Positions 26,832-36,370 of a stretch of 64,000 bases of DNA are shown piece by piece. Source of the stretch: an uncultured Duncaniella sp. (GTDB lineage Bacteria; Bacteroidota; Bacteroidia; Bacteroidales; Muribaculaceae); contig CAJULW010000035.1 in assembly GCA_910587515.1 (NCBI GenBank), positions 162,506 to 226,505 on the forward strand. Reading direction: 5' to 3'. The notes beneath the pieces were generated by a model that was not told the DNA's origin, did no database searches, and worked only from the letters and a program-made list of their open reading frames with translations. The stretch's first letter is position 1. The number at the start of each line of letters is the position of its first letter. Position numbers and translations under genes: made by a program.

Positions 26832-27263
26832 TTACACATTTTGGGTTGGGTCATAATCGCGACGCACGATGAACTTGGTGGTCACGGGAAGTTTCTGAGC
26901 AGCGAGACGGAGGGCTTCCTTGGCTATATCGTAAGAAACGCCTTCAACCTCTATGAGTATGCGGCCTGGGGTTACGGGAGCTACGAATCCTTCGGGAGCA
27001 CCTTTACCTTTACCCATACGAACCTCTGCAGGCTTCTTTGTGATGGGTTTGTCTGGGAAGATGCGGATCCAGATCTGACCTTGACGCTGCATATAACGTG
27101 TCACGGCGATACGGGCGGCTTCAATCTGGCGACCGGTGATCCACTTAGACTCGAGAGTCTTGATGCCGAACGAACCGAAGGCCAATTGGTTGCCACGCTG
27201 CGCAATGCCTTTCATGCGGCCTTTTTGCGCGCGGCGAAATTTGGTTTTCTTAGGTTGTAACAT
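26832..27263 (-). CDS. rplP: 50S ribosomal protein L16
   Basis: 143 residues. L16 sits by the peptidyl-transferase centre and the A-site tRNA. The start MLQPKKTKFRRAQKGRMKGIA and the loop RMGKGKGAPEGFVAPV with the conserved Arg/Met/Gly tip are intact. It follows rpsC by 24 bp. Confidence 0.97.
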   Translation of the reverse strand: MLQPKKTKFRRAQKGRMKGIAQRGNQLAFGSFGIKTLESKWITGRQIEAARIAVTRYMQRQGQIWIRIFPDKPITKKPAEVRMGKGKGAPEGFVAPVTPGRILIEVEGVSYDIAKEALRLAAQKLPVTTKFIVRRDYDPTQNV

Positions 27264-27287
27264 TGTGTTGTTGAATCAATTGTGGGT

Positions 27288-28022
27288 TTAACGGTTGTTT
27301 TTAGGTTTACGGAAACCGCCGCGACGGGGAGCACCATTTGAAGCTGCACTGCGGGAATCCTTCTGCGCTGAAGTGTACTGGGGAGCGAGGTCACGCTTAC
27401 CATACACTTCTCCACGACAGATCCATACCTTCACACCGATCACACCGACTTTAGTGTGAGCCTCAACGAGGGCATAGTCGATATCGGCACGGAGAGTATG
27501 AAGCGGAGTACGACCTTCCTTGAACATTTCAGAACGAGCCATTTCCGCTCCGTTAAGACGACCTGATACCTGCACCTTGATGCCCTCGGCTCCTGCACGC
27601 ATGCTCGATGCAACCGCCATCTTCACAGCGCGACGATATGCGATCTTGCCTTCGATCTGACGAGCGATAGTCGAAGCAACGATCTGGGCGTCGAGTTCTG
27701 GACGTTTAACTTCGTAGATATTGATCTGGACATCCTTGTCGGTGATCTTTTTAAGCTCTTCTTTCAGTTTGTCAACCTCAGCTCCGCCCTTGCCTATTAT
27801 AAGACCAGGACGCGAAGTGCAGACTGTGATCGTTATAAGCTTCATGGTGCGCTCGATTACGATGCGCGAAACGCTTGACTTTGCAAGACGGACATTGAGA
27901 TACTTACGTAGTTTGGAGTCCTCAAGCAGAGTATCGCCGTATTTTTTACCGCCATACCAGTTAGAGTCCCATCCACGGATAACTCCCAAGCGATTGCTGA
28001 TTGGATTTACTTTCTGTCCCAT
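27288..28022 (-). CDS. rpsC: 30S ribosomal protein S3
   Basis: 244 residues: an N-terminal domain, a KH RNA-binding domain at about 40-110 (GLIIGKGGAEVDKLKEEL is the GXXG loop) and the C-terminal S3 domain, with a basic tail ending FRKPKNNR. It forms the mRNA entry tunnel with S4 and S5. It starts 3 bp after the rplV stop. Confidence 0.97.
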   Translation of the reverse strand: MGQKVNPISNRLGVIRGWDSNWYGGKKYGDTLLEDSKLRKYLNVRLAKSSVSRIVIERTMKLITITVCTSRPGLIIGKGGAEVDKLKEELKKITDKDVQINIYEVKRPELDAQIVASTIARQIEGKIAYRRAVKMAVASSMRAGAEGIKVQVSGRLNGAEMARSEMFKEGRTPLHTLRADIDYALVEAHTKVGVIGVKVWICRGEVYGKRDLAPQYTSAQKDSRSAASNGAPRRGGFRKPKNNR

Positions 28023-28025
28023 TTG

Positions 28026-28436
28026 TTAAGCTTTAGCGTTTTTGTTATCAATTGTGTCAACAATCAATGTGACGTGGTTTGCGCGTTTGCGGATACGGTA
28101 GCCACGGCCTTGGGGAGCCGTGCGGAGACGCTTGAGCATCGGGGCACAGTCAACAAAGATTGTGCTGATATATAGCTCACCGGCATCAGCCTTGCGTTCG
28201 TTCTTAGCTTCCCAGTTGGCGATAGCCGAACGGAGGAGTTTCTCAACGCGGGCAGCCGCTTCCTTATTTGAAAATTTCAGGATACCGAGGGCACGGTTAA
28301 CCTCTACCCCGCGCACCATGTCAGCGACAAGACGCATCTTGCGGGGAGAAGTGGGGACGTTTGTCAGCTTTGCGAAAGCTACCGTCTTCTGTTCGGCTTT
28401 CCTGAGGTCGGCTGAATTTCTTTTTCTTACACCCAT
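28026..28436 (-). CDS. rplV: 50S ribosomal protein L22
   Basis: 136 residues. Its beta-hairpin (about residues 100-120, APMLKRLRTAPQGRGYRIRKRANH) reaches into the peptide exit tunnel and is where macrolide-resistance changes arise; no duplication or deletion is seen there. The N-terminus carries about 20 extra residues before the VPTSPRKMRLVADMVRG core, which I believe is usual in this phylum. Confidence 0.96.
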   Translation of the reverse strand: MGVRKRNSADLRKAEQKTVAFAKLTNVPTSPRKMRLVADMVRGVEVNRALGILKFSNKEAAARVEKLLRSAIANWEAKNERKADAGELYISTIFVDCAPMLKRLRTAPQGRGYRIRKRANHVTLIVDTIDNKNAKA

Positions 28437-28490
28437 TTTATTGTAATTCTTTTCTTTTTTACAAATGAATTAGTTATATCAGGGCCCAAA

Positions 28491-28760
28491 TTATTTCTTG
28501 CGGTTACCGGAGTGACCACGGAAAGTACGGGTGAGCGCGAACTCACCGAGCTTGTGGCCGACCATGTTTTCAGTAACGTAGACAGGGATAAATTTGTTAC
28601 CGTTGTGAACAGCGAAAGTATGTCCCACAAATTCGGGGGCGATCATCGAAGCACGGCTCCAGGTTTTGATAACCGACTTCTTACCGCTCTCTTCCATTGC
28701 AGCGACCTTCTTTTCGAGCTTCACGCTGATAAACGGGCCTTTTTTTAATGAACGACTCAT
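28491..28760 (-). CDS. rpsS: 30S ribosomal protein S19
   Basis: 89 residues. Conserved SRSLKKGPFISVKLEKKV start and the core KTWSRASMIAPEFVGHTFAVHNGNKFIPVYVTENMVGHKLGEFA (in parts). It pairs with S13 in the 30S head. There is a 54 bp gap to rplV and 27 bp to rplB. Confidence 0.97.
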   Translation of the reverse strand: MSRSLKKGPFISVKLEKKVAAMEESGKKSVIKTWSRASMIAPEFVGHTFAVHNGNKFIPVYVTENMVGHKLGEFALTRTFRGHSGNRKK

Positions 28761-28787
28761 GATAAGTGTTGCAAATTTTAAATCAGA

Positions 28788-29615
28788 TTACTTTTTTCTT
28801 CTTTCAATAATGTACTTCGAAGAATGTTTCTTCGGGGCACGAGTCTTAAGACCCTTAGAGTATAGACCCTTGCGAGAACGGGGATGACCACCGGATGCGC
28901 GGCCTTCACCACCACCCATGGGGTGATCCACAGGATTCATGACAACGCCACGGTTGCGAGGGCGACGACCGAGCCAACGTGAACGGCCAGCTTTTCCTGA
29001 ACGTTCGAGTGAGTGCTCGGAGTTACCTACGACACCGATAGTGGCGCGACAGGCAGCGAGGATCTTACGGGTTTCGCCCGAAGGTAATTTGACAATAGCA
29101 TAGGTGCCTTCACGTGAAATCAGCTGGGCAAATGTGCCTGCCGAACGAGCCATGAAAGCTCCCTGGCCTGGACGCAACTCAATGTTGTGGACAAGCGTAC
29201 CTACAGGGATGTTAGCCAACGGAAGGCAATTACCTACCTCTGGTTGAGCATCTGCTCCTGAAAGCACCTCGTCCCCAACCTTTAAGCCGTTGGGTGCAAT
29301 GATATAGGCTTTAGCACCGTCTTTGTAGTAAAGCAAGGCGATACGAGCCGATCTGTTTGGATCATACTCGATGCTCTTCACTACAGCGGGTACACCGTCT
29401 TTTGTTCTCTTAAAGTCAATGATGCGGTATTTACGTTTGTGGCCACCACCAAGGTAACGGGTGGTGAGATGCCCCTCGGCGTTACGGCCGCCTGAGGCTT
29501 TTTTACCGACTGTAAGAGATTTCTCCGGTGTAGTAGCAGTGATGGTACCTTTGAATACACCGATAACTTTGTGTCTCTGCCCCGGTGTTGTGGGCTTGAA
29601 TTTTCTTACTGCCAT
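28788..29615 (-). CDS. rplB: 50S ribosomal protein L2
   Basis: 275 residues. L2 is needed for subunit joining and peptide-bond formation. The C-terminal loop GVVMNPVDHPMGGGEGR contains the conserved His near the active centre. The N-terminus MAVRKFKPTTPGQRHK is usual. It follows rplW by 8 bp. Confidence 0.98.
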   Translation of the reverse strand: MAVRKFKPTTPGQRHKVIGVFKGTITATTPEKSLTVGKKASGGRNAEGHLTTRYLGGGHKRKYRIIDFKRTKDGVPAVVKSIEYDPNRSARIALLYYKDGAKAYIIAPNGLKVGDEVLSGADAQPEVGNCLPLANIPVGTLVHNIELRPGQGAFMARSAGTFAQLISREGTYAIVKLPSGETRKILAACRATIGVVGNSEHSLERSGKAGRSRWLGRRPRNRGVVMNPVDHPMGGGEGRASGGHPRSRKGLYSKGLKTRAPKKHSSKYIIERRKK

Positions 29616-29623
29616 TTTTATAT

Positions 29624-29914
29624 TTAGATATTGCTATAGAAGTCAATATTCTGTCCTTCAGCGAGAGTCACGATCGCTTTTTTCCAAGCAGCGGTCTTGC
29701 CACGGAGCAATCCGCTCTTGGTCCAACGCGATTTGTTCTTGCCTCGAACATTGATGGTGTTTACGCGAATAACTTTCACGCTGTAGAGGCTCTCCACGAG
29801 TGCCTTGATCTGAAATTTGTTAGCCTCGGGAGAAACTCTGAAGGTATAGCGGTTAAGCTTCTCTGTGAGATTGCTTGCCTTCTCCGTTACGATGGGTTTG
29901 ATTGAGATTTCCAT
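29624..29914 (-). CDS. rplW: 50S ribosomal protein L23
   Basis: 96 residues. L23 forms the docking site for SRP and trigger factor at the tunnel exit. Conserved segments are IKPIVTEKASNL at the start and VNTINVRGKNKSRW in the loop. It lies between rplD (26 bp) and rplB. Confidence 0.96.
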   Translation of the reverse strand: MEISIKPIVTEKASNLTEKLNRYTFRVSPEANKFQIKALVESLYSVKVIRVNTINVRGKNKSRWTKSGLLRGKTAAWKKAIVTLAEGQNIDFYSNI

Positions 29915-29940
29915 TGTTTCTGATGTTTTCTCTGATGAGG

Positions 29941-30561
29941 TTAAAGTTTATTAACGAAATCAAGGCTGCTCTCGGTGAGGATCACAGCATTCGAGTTCAT
30001 AAGCACGTAAGTATTAAGTTCCGATGCCTGAATAGTTTTGGCATTGGGTACATTACGGGCTGACAAAGTTACGTTATTATTTTGACCTTCTAAAACAAGT
30101 AGGATTTTTTTGCCGTCAACTTTAAGATTTTTAGCAAAATTTACGAAATCTTTAGTTTTCGGAGCCTCGAAATTGAAATCTTCAACCACGATAAGCTGAG
30201 AATCCTGCACCTTGTAGGTCAACGCGCTCTTACGGGCAAGCACCTTAACTTTCTTATTCAACTTGAAACGATAGTCACGGGGACGGGGACCGAACACACG
30301 GCCACCACCGACAAGTACCGGTGAATTGATATCACCTATACGGCTGCCGCCTCCGCCTTTCTGCTTGTGGAGCTTGCGGGTAGAACCCGAAACTTCGCTG
30401 CGTTCCTTGGACTTGTGAGTACCCTGACGCTGGTTGGCGAGATACTGCTTCACATCGAGATAAACGGCGTGCTCGTTTGCATCTACTGCAAAAACTTCGT
30501 CGCTGAGCTGAGCCTTGCGACCGGTGTCTTCACCTTTGATATTGTAAATTGCGACTTCCAT
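29941..30561 (-). CDS. rplD: 50S ribosomal protein L4
   Basis: 206 residues. Its long loop (about 45-95, with HKQKGGGGSRIGDINSPVLVGGGRVFGPRPRDY in parts) lines the exit tunnel; no macrolide-resistance-type change is evident. In E. coli L4 represses its own operon. It overlaps rplC by one base at 30561. Confidence 0.96.
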   Translation of the reverse strand: MEVAIYNIKGEDTGRKAQLSDEVFAVDANEHAVYLDVKQYLANQRQGTHKSKERSEVSGSTRKLHKQKGGGGSRIGDINSPVLVGGGRVFGPRPRDYRFKLNKKVKVLARKSALTYKVQDSQLIVVEDFNFEAPKTKDFVNFAKNLKVDGKKILLVLEGQNNNVTLSARNVPNAKTIQASELNTYVLMNSNAVILTESSLDFVNKL

Positions 30562-31178
30562 TATTTCTCAATTAAAACGATTGAACCTTTACTTCCAGGT
30601 ATAGAACCCTTGATAAGAAGCAGATTGTGATCTGCGATAACCTTGAGCACCTGGAGGTTTTGAATTGTCACTTTCTCGTTGCCCATCTGACCTGCCATAC
30701 GCATTCCTTTGAACACCTTGGCGGGATATGAACATGCACCGACCGAACCCGGAGCGCGAAGACGGTTATGCTGACCGTGGGTGCTTTGGCCTACACCACC
30801 GAAACCGTGGCGTTTTACCACACCCTGAAAGCCTTTACCTTTCGACACACCCTGGATGTCGACGAAATCGTTCTCGCTGAAGAGATCGACTGTGATGGTG
30901 TCACCGAGATTGTACTCGCCGTCAAATCCTTTGAACTCGGCCAAGTGCCGCTGGGGAGCTACTCCGGCTTTTTTGAAGTGACCGGCCATAGGGGCGGTGG
31001 TGTGCTTGTCTTTCTTTTCAGTAAAACCAAGCTGCACGGCCTCGTAACCGTCTTTCTCTGCCGTTTTAATCTGAGTAACTACGCAGGGGCCTACTTCGAT
31101 AACAGTGCACGGCACATTCTTGCCGTCGGCACTGAAAACGGATGTCATTCCGATTTTCTTTCCTAATAATCCTGGCAT
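30561..31178 (-). CDS. rplC: 50S ribosomal protein L3
   Basis: 205 residues. An early assembly protein whose central finger (QGVSKGKGFQGVVKRHGFGG, HGQHNRLRAPGSVGACSYPAKVFKG) reaches the peptidyl-transferase centre. The start MPGLLGKKIGMTSVF is standard. The stop overlaps the rplD start by one base. Confidence 0.97.
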   Translation of the reverse strand: MPGLLGKKIGMTSVFSADGKNVPCTVIEVGPCVVTQIKTAEKDGYEAVQLGFTEKKDKHTTAPMAGHFKKAGVAPQRHLAEFKGFDGEYNLGDTITVDLFSENDFVDIQGVSKGKGFQGVVKRHGFGGVGQSTHGQHNRLRAPGSVGACSYPAKVFKGMRMAGQMGNEKVTIQNLQVLKVIADHNLLLIKGSIPGSKGSIVLIEK

Positions 31179-31263
31179 TTCTCTTTGATTTAAAAAATGT
31201 GAACTGTTGTGGGAGTTTGTTGTGATTACTTGAATCCTTGAATTTGATTACATGTAGAAAGGC

Positions 31264-31569
31264 TTACACCTTGATCTCTACTTCTACGCCCGAGGGTAGC
31301 TCAAGCTTCATCAAGGCGTCTACAGTCTTGCCTGTCGAATTGTGGATGTCGATCAGACGCTTGTAGGACGAAAGCTGGAACTGCTCGCGAGATTTCTTGT
31401 TGACGAATGTCGAACGGTTGACTGTGAAGATGCGACGGTGTGTTGGCAGGGGAATAGGCCCGCTGATAACAGCACCTGTAGCTTTTACGGTCTTCACAAT
31501 CTTCTCGGCCGACTTGTCAACCAAGTTGTAATCATAGGATTTAAGTTTGATTCTGATTGTTTGGTCCAT
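31264..31569 (-). CDS. rpsJ: 30S ribosomal protein S10 / NusE
   Basis: 101 residues. I chose the ATG at 31569 (MDQTIRIKLKSYDYNLVDKS), the conserved start; 19 more in-frame codons upstream overlap the end of fusA and are not conserved. The loop ISGPIPLPTHRRIFTVNRSTFVNKKSREQF (in parts) is diagnostic. S10 doubles as NusE in antitermination. It lies 26 bp after the fusA stop. Confidence 0.97.
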   Translation of the reverse strand: MDQTIRIKLKSYDYNLVDKSAEKIVKTVKATGAVISGPIPLPTHRRIFTVNRSTFVNKKSREQFQLSSYKRLIDIHNSTGKTVDALMKLELPSGVEVEIKV

Positions 31570-31595
31570 ATCTTTGTTGAATGAAAGTATTTGTC

Positions 31596-33718
31596 TTACT
31601 TGATAAGGTCTACACGGCCCTGGCACTCGGTCAGAACGTTCTTTGCGATAGAACTGCTGACTTCCGCGTAATGACTGAAAGTCATGGTTGAAGTCGCACG
31701 ACCGGAAGTGATAGTACGGAGAGCTGTCACATAGCCGAACATTTCAGCCAACGGAGCTTTAGCTTTCACGACACGTGCTCCGGAACGGCTTGTCTCCATG
31801 CCCTCAACTTGGCCACGACGTTTGTTAAGGTCGGAAATAACGTCACCCATTGATTCCTCCGGAGTGACAACCTCAATCTTCATGATAGGCTCGAGAAGAA
31901 CCGGTGATGCCTTTTCTGAAGCCTTCTTGAACGCCTGGATCGCACAAAGCTCAAACGACAACTGATCGGAGTCAACCGGATGGAAAGAACCGTCGATAAC
32001 GGTAACCTTAAGATGCTCTACAGGGAAACCGGCCAATACACCGTTCTTCATAGCCGAGGTGAAACCTTTTTGTATAGAAGGGATAAACTCTTTGGGGATA
32101 TTACCACCTTGACTTCATCGACAAACTGGAGGTTGCCTTCGAAACCTTCGTCGATAGGCTCAACGCGGACGATGATATCAGCGAACTTACCGCGACCACC
32201 GGTCTGCTTTTTGAACACCTCACGGAGTTCAACAGGCTTGGTGATTGCCTCTTTATAAGTAACCTGCGGACGACCTTGGTTACATTCAACTTTGAACTCG
32301 CGACGGAGACGGTCAATAATAATATCGAGGTGAAGCTCACCCATACCGGAAATAACGGTCTGGCCTGTTTCTTCGTTGGTTTCAACACGGAAAGTGGGAT
32401 CCTCCTCAGCAAGCTTCTGAAGGCCGACACCGAGTTTATCAAGGTCTTTCTGAGTCTTAGGCTCTACAGCGATACCGATAACCGGATCGGGGAATTCCAT
32501 TGCTTCAAGAACGATCGGATGGTTCTCATCGCAAAGGGTGTCACCGGTACGGATATCTTTGAAACCTACACCTGCACCTATATCACCGCATTCTATGGCC
32601 TCCTTGGCATTCTGTTTGTTTGAATGCATCTGGAATAGACGGCTTACGCGCTCTTTTTTACCCGAACGGCTATTAAGAACATAGCTACCGGCCACTACAT
32701 CTCCTGAATAAACACGGAAGAATGTAAGACGGCCTACATACGGGTCGGTCGCGATCTTGAACGCCAAAGCACACATAGGCGCGCTTGACGAAGGCTCACG
32801 TGTCTCAACCTCGCTTGAATCTTCAGGGTTTGTGCCCTCGATAGCACCTGAATCAACAGGACTGGGTAGATAAGCACACACAGAATCAAGAAGATACTGA
32901 ACACCCTTGTTCTTGAATGAAGAGCCACAGATCATCGGAACGATCTCCATCTTCAGAGTGGCATTACGGATAGCACGACGGATCTCATCCTCTGTGATCG
33001 TAGAAGGATCGTCGAAGTACTTCTCCATAAGAGCGTCGTCAAACTCGGCAACCTTCTCAAGCATCTTATCACGCCATTCATTTGCCTCGTCAACAAGCCC
33101 TGCGGGGATCTCCTCAAGAGTATAGTCGGCTCCCATGGTTTCGTCGTGCCAAAGCACGGCCTTCATCTTTATAAGGTCTACGACACCCTTGAATGTCTCC
33201 TCTGCTCCGATAGGAATTTCGATGGGGCAAGGATTTGCACCAAGCACCTCTTTCACCTGACGCACCACTTCAAAGAAGTTTGCGCCTGAACGGTCCATCT
33301 TGTTTACATAACCTATACGGGGGACATTATATTTATCAGCCTGACGCCATACGGTCTCTGACTGAGGCTCTACACCACCTACCGCGCAGAAAGCAGCGAC
33401 CGCACCGTCAAGAACACGGAGCGACCGCTCAACCTCGACGGTAAAGTCGACGTGTCCCGGAGTGTCAATAAGGTTGATTTTAAATTTATCTCCGGCATAG
33501 TTCCAAAATGTGGTGGTAGCAGCGGAGGTGATTGTTATACCACGTTCCTGCTCCTGCTCCATCCAGTCCATGGTGGCTGCACCGTCATGAACCTCTCCGA
33601 TCTTATGGGTAAGACCGGTATAGAAGAGGATACGCTCTGAAGTGGTGGTCTTACCGGCATCGATGTGAGCCATGATACCGATATTACGCGTATATTTTAA
33701 ATGTGCGTCTTTAGACAT
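31596..33718 (-). pseudogene. fusA: Elongation factor G, split by a one-base deletion
   Basis: The gene reads as EF-G from MSKDAHLKYTRNIGIMAHIDAGKTT (the GTPase P-loop, in parts) through NKMD and on to FVDEVK at residue 537. There the minus strand has AAGGTGGTAAT where AAGGGTGGTAAT would keep the frame, a loss of one G at 32107-32108. The frame then runs out at 32048. The normal frame resumes and completes domains IV-V to VDLIK at 31596. Restoring the base gives 707 residues, the normal length. The second part could start at the ATG at 32051, overlapping the first stop as ATGA, but about 19 residues would be missing. EF-G is essential, so an assembly error or a second fusA elsewhere is likely. 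Confidence 0.9.
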
Positions 33719-33772
33719 TTTTTGTTGAATCTAAATGATTAAACGATGAAAAACTTGTGATTCGCCTGTGGA

Positions 33773-34249
33773 TTAGAAACGGAAGTGGGCGAAAGCACGG
33801 TTGGCCTCAGCCATCTTGTGCATGTCTTCCTTACGCTTATAGGCTCCGCCCTGATCATTGAAAGCGTCTACTATCTCAGCGGCCAGCTTCTCAGCCATAG
33901 TTTTGCCGCCACGCTTACGGGCATAAAGTATAAGGTTTTTCATCGAGATAGATTCCTTACGATCGGGACGTATCTCAGTGGGCACCTGGAAAGTGGCACC
34001 ACCCACGCGACGCGACTTCACCTCCACTTGAGGGGTAACGTTCTCAAGAGCCTTTTTCCAGATCTCGAGAGCTGTTTTCTCCTCATTTGGGAGTTTGTTC
34101 TTCACGAAATCAAGAGCGGAATAGAAGATCGCATACGAAGTGTTCTTCTTGCCATCATACATAAGATGATTGACGAACTTCGAAACTCTTACGTCATTGA
34201 ACACGGGATCGGGAAGAATCACCCGCTTTTTAGGTTTTGCTTTTCTCAT
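33773..34249 (-). CDS. rpsG: 30S ribosomal protein S7
   Basis: 158 residues. S7 starts assembly of the 30S head and, in E. coli, represses the str operon. The start RKAKPKKRVILPDPVFNDVRVSKFVN and the late YKRKEDMHKMAEANRAFAHFRF are conserved. It lies 54 bp before fusA and 180 bp after rpsL. Confidence 0.97.
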   Translation of the reverse strand: MRKAKPKKRVILPDPVFNDVRVSKFVNHLMYDGKKNTSYAIFYSALDFVKNKLPNEEKTALEIWKKALENVTPQVEVKSRRVGGATFQVPTEIRPDRKESISMKNLILYARKRGGKTMAEKLAAEIVDAFNDQGGAYKRKEDMHKMAEANRAFAHFRF

Positions 34250-34306
34250 TGTTTGAGGAAATGTTTTGTTTTTGGTTGCTTGGCTGCTGCATCTTTCATC
34301 TTCAAC

Positions 34307-34324
34307 GGTCTCCCTCCGGAAACC
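34307..34324 (-). promoter_or_regulatory. Hairpin in the rpsL-rpsG spacer
   Basis: On the minus strand GGTTTCC and GGAGACC (with a short GGAG-type loop) form a compact stem about 58 bases before the rpsG start. E. coli has an S7-binding site in the same spacer of its str operon, so a similar role is possible, but no shared motif is shown. The rest of the 180 bp spacer is A/T-rich. Confidence 0.35.
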
Positions 34325-34429
34325 ATTTACTCAACCTGTGATTTAGCCTTCCAATCAAATCAAAAAACGAGGGTTAACGACTCTGTTTTTAATTTAATTA
34401 ACTATTTTCAGAAAAGGAGCGTATTTTTC

Positions 34430-34813
34430 TTATTTCTTTGCTGCCTTGGGACGCTTGGCGCCATACTTACTGCGACGCTGCGTACGATCTTTAACACCGC
34501 TGGTATCAAGAGTTCCGCGGACAACGTGATAACGCACACCGGGAAGGTCTTTCACACGGCCACCACGCACGAGCACTATCGAGTGTTCCTGAAGATTATG
34601 GCCTTCGCCCGGTATATAGCTATTCACTTCTTTACCGTTAGTGAGGCGGACACGAGCCACCTTACGCATAGCCGAGTTAGGTTTCTTAGGGGTAGTAGTG
34701 TACACACGCACGCACACACCGCGACGCTGCGGGCATGAATCAAGCGCGGGTGACTTGCTCTTATCTTCAAGAGCCACACGTCCTTTTCTTACTAATTGCT
34801 GAATAGTAGGCAT
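34430..34813 (-). CDS. rpsL: 30S ribosomal protein S12
   Basis: 127 residues, the first gene of the superoperon. S12 lines the decoding centre. The segments TTTPKKPNSAM and GGRVKDLPGVRYH keep the wild-type Lys residues whose change gives streptomycin resistance, so no rpsL resistance allele is present. A 4-residue Lys/Ala tail ends the protein. A promoter lies about 140 bp upstream. Confidence 0.97.
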   Translation of the reverse strand: MPTIQQLVRKGRVALEDKSKSPALDSCPQRRGVCVRVYTTTPKKPNSAMRKVARVRLTNGKEVNSYIPGEGHNLQEHSIVLVRGGRVKDLPGVRYHVVRGTLDTSGVKDRTQRRSKYGAKRPKAAKK

Positions 34814-34929
34814 CTTAGTTTCTTAATTGGTTTATTTAAATTATGATTAGAAGTTTTCTTTCTGCTTATACACATTCTCCGCCTCCAACATTCCTGACCA
34901 TCAAATGGTTAGCAATGTCGAGACGACAA

Positions 34930-34947
34930 ATCGCTCCTAAAAGCGAT
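34930..34947 (-). promoter_or_regulatory. Small hairpin at the 5' end of the str-operon transcript
   Basis: ATCGCT and AGCGAT pair around a 6-base loop directly after the -7 box, so it should sit at or near the start of the mRNA. Effect unknown. Confidence 0.4.
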
Positions 34948-34948
34948 G

Positions 34949-34980
34949 CAAAATTACAACTTATTTTCCTAATTGCCAAA
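34949..34980 (-). promoter_or_regulatory. Promoter of the ribosomal superoperon
   Basis: On the minus strand TTTG (34980-34977), 20 bases, then TAATTTTG (34956-34949): an exact match to the Bacteroidetes TTTG-N19/20-TAnnTTTG consensus. It gives a leader of about 130 bases before rpsL. The remainder of the 402 bp gap 34814-35215 shows nothing else clear. Confidence 0.75.
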
Positions 34981-35215
34981 CATTTCCAAATAATTTTCAC
35001 AGTGAAAGCCACTGATGAAAGAAAACACATCGCACTTGAAAAGACAAACTTCAAAATCGACCGTGCCAACACCAGCCACCCTCCAAATAAATACCAGAAA
35101 CGCAAACCGATATCTAAAGAAAAGACACGCCGAATAAAAAAACGATGGCCACACCTTGCCTCGTAAAAGCGAGCGCAGACACAACCACCGTAACAATACC
35201 GTCAGATTATGGCTT

Positions 35216-36370
35216 TCAGAGAACCTTTCGATAAAGAAATTCTATATCCGACAGACTCACATCGCGCGGATTTCCTGGAGTGCATACATCAGCGAGAGCC
35301 TGTTCCGCCAAAGCATAAATATCGGATTCACTTATTCCCAACTCTCTTAGATGCTGAGGAATCCCCACTTTGACAGCAAGAGCCTTCACCGCATCACATG
35401 CCGCACGGGAAGCATCTTCTTTTGTCATCCCCGAAACATCCACACCCATCGCACGGGCTATCTCCGGATATTTTTCAAGACACTTCTCCATATTGAACTC
35501 CATGACAACCGGAAGAAGCAAAGCATTCGCCACACCATGAGGAATGTCAAAAAGCGATCCTAAAGGATGAGCCATACCGTGAACCAGCCCAAGCCCCACA
35601 TTGGAAAAAGCCATACCGGCTATATATTGCGCCACCGCCATTCCGTTGCGCGCCTCGGCATTACGCGGATCCGCGACGGCCACAGGAAGATAACGGCTTA
35701 TCATACGAACAGCCTCGATCTCGAACATATCCGACATTTCCCATGCACCCTTTGTTATATAGCCCTCGATAGCATGAGTCAAGGCGTCCATACCCGTCGC
35801 AGCCGTAAGCCCTTTCGGCAGACTGTACATCAACTCCGCATCGACAATAGCGACAGCCGGGATATCGTTCGGATCCACACACACCATCTTTTTACGCTTC
35901 TCCTCATCGATAATGACATAGTTTATAGTTGTCTCGGCAGCGGTTCCGGCCGTTGTAGGAAGTGCTATTATAGGAACACTCTTATTACGAGTAGGAGCAC
36001 AGCCCTCAAGCGAAACCACGTCACCGAACTCTGGATTATTAACGACTATCCCGATGCCCTTGGCCGTATCGATGGACGACCCTCCCCCTATGGCTATAAT
36101 AAAATCCGCTCCGCACTTTTTATACGCATCAACCCCGTTTTTAACGTTCGTCACGGTCGGATTTGGCTTGACATCGCTGAAAATATCATATTCTATCCCC
36201 GCCTCGTCAAGAACATCCGTCACCATTTTTGCCACACCGAACTCGATCAAACCGGGATCGGTAACGACCATAGCCTTACTTTTTCCTAATTGCCCGATCG
36301 CCTCCGGCAACTTTTTCCTCGCCCCAGGCCCGAAATAAGACACTTCATTAAGAATAAAACGATTAACCAT
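35216..36370 (-). CDS. fucO: Lactaldehyde reductase, iron-containing alcohol dehydrogenase
   Basis: 384 residues, very close to E. coli FucO along its whole length (NNPEFGDVVSLEG, LPTTAGTAAETTINYVI, TGMDALTHAIEGYITKGAW, AFSNVGLGLVHGMAHPLG). It reduces L-lactaldehyde from fucose or rhamnose breakdown to 1,2-propanediol, with iron held by Asp and three His in the ALTHAIEGY and HGMAHPLGSLFDIPHG regions. GGGSSIDTAKG binds NAD. The ATG at 36370 gives MVNRFILNE; an in-frame TTG two codons upstream is less likely. No other fucose or rhamnose genes are adjacent. Confidence 0.92.
   Translation of the reverse strand: MVNRFILNEVSYFGPGARKKLPEAIGQLGKSKAMVVTDPGLIEFGVAKMVTDVLDEAGIEYDIFSDVKPNPTVTNVKNGVDAYKKCGADFIIAIGGGSSIDTAKGIGIVVNNPEFGDVVSLEGCAPTRNKSVPIIALPTTAGTAAETTINYVIIDEEKRKKMVCVDPNDIPAVAIVDAELMYSLPKGLTAATGMDALTHAIEGYITKGAWEMSDMFEIEAVRMISRYLPVAVADPRNAEARNGMAVAQYIAGMAFSNVGLGLVHGMAHPLGSLFDIPHGVANALLLPVVMEFNMEKCLEKYPEIARAMGVDVSGMTKEDASRAACDAVKALAVKVGIPQHLRELGISESDIYALAEQALADVCTPGNPRDVSLSDIEFLYRKVL

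Noticed and set aside
32048..33718. EF-G as two genuine separate genes
   Set aside because: Each half is incomplete, one base restores the normal length, and the downstream ATG would omit part of domain IV.
16000..35000. Antibiotic-resistance alleles in rpsL, rplD or rplV
   Set aside because: S12 keeps both Lys regions, and the L4 and L22 loops show no deletion or duplication.
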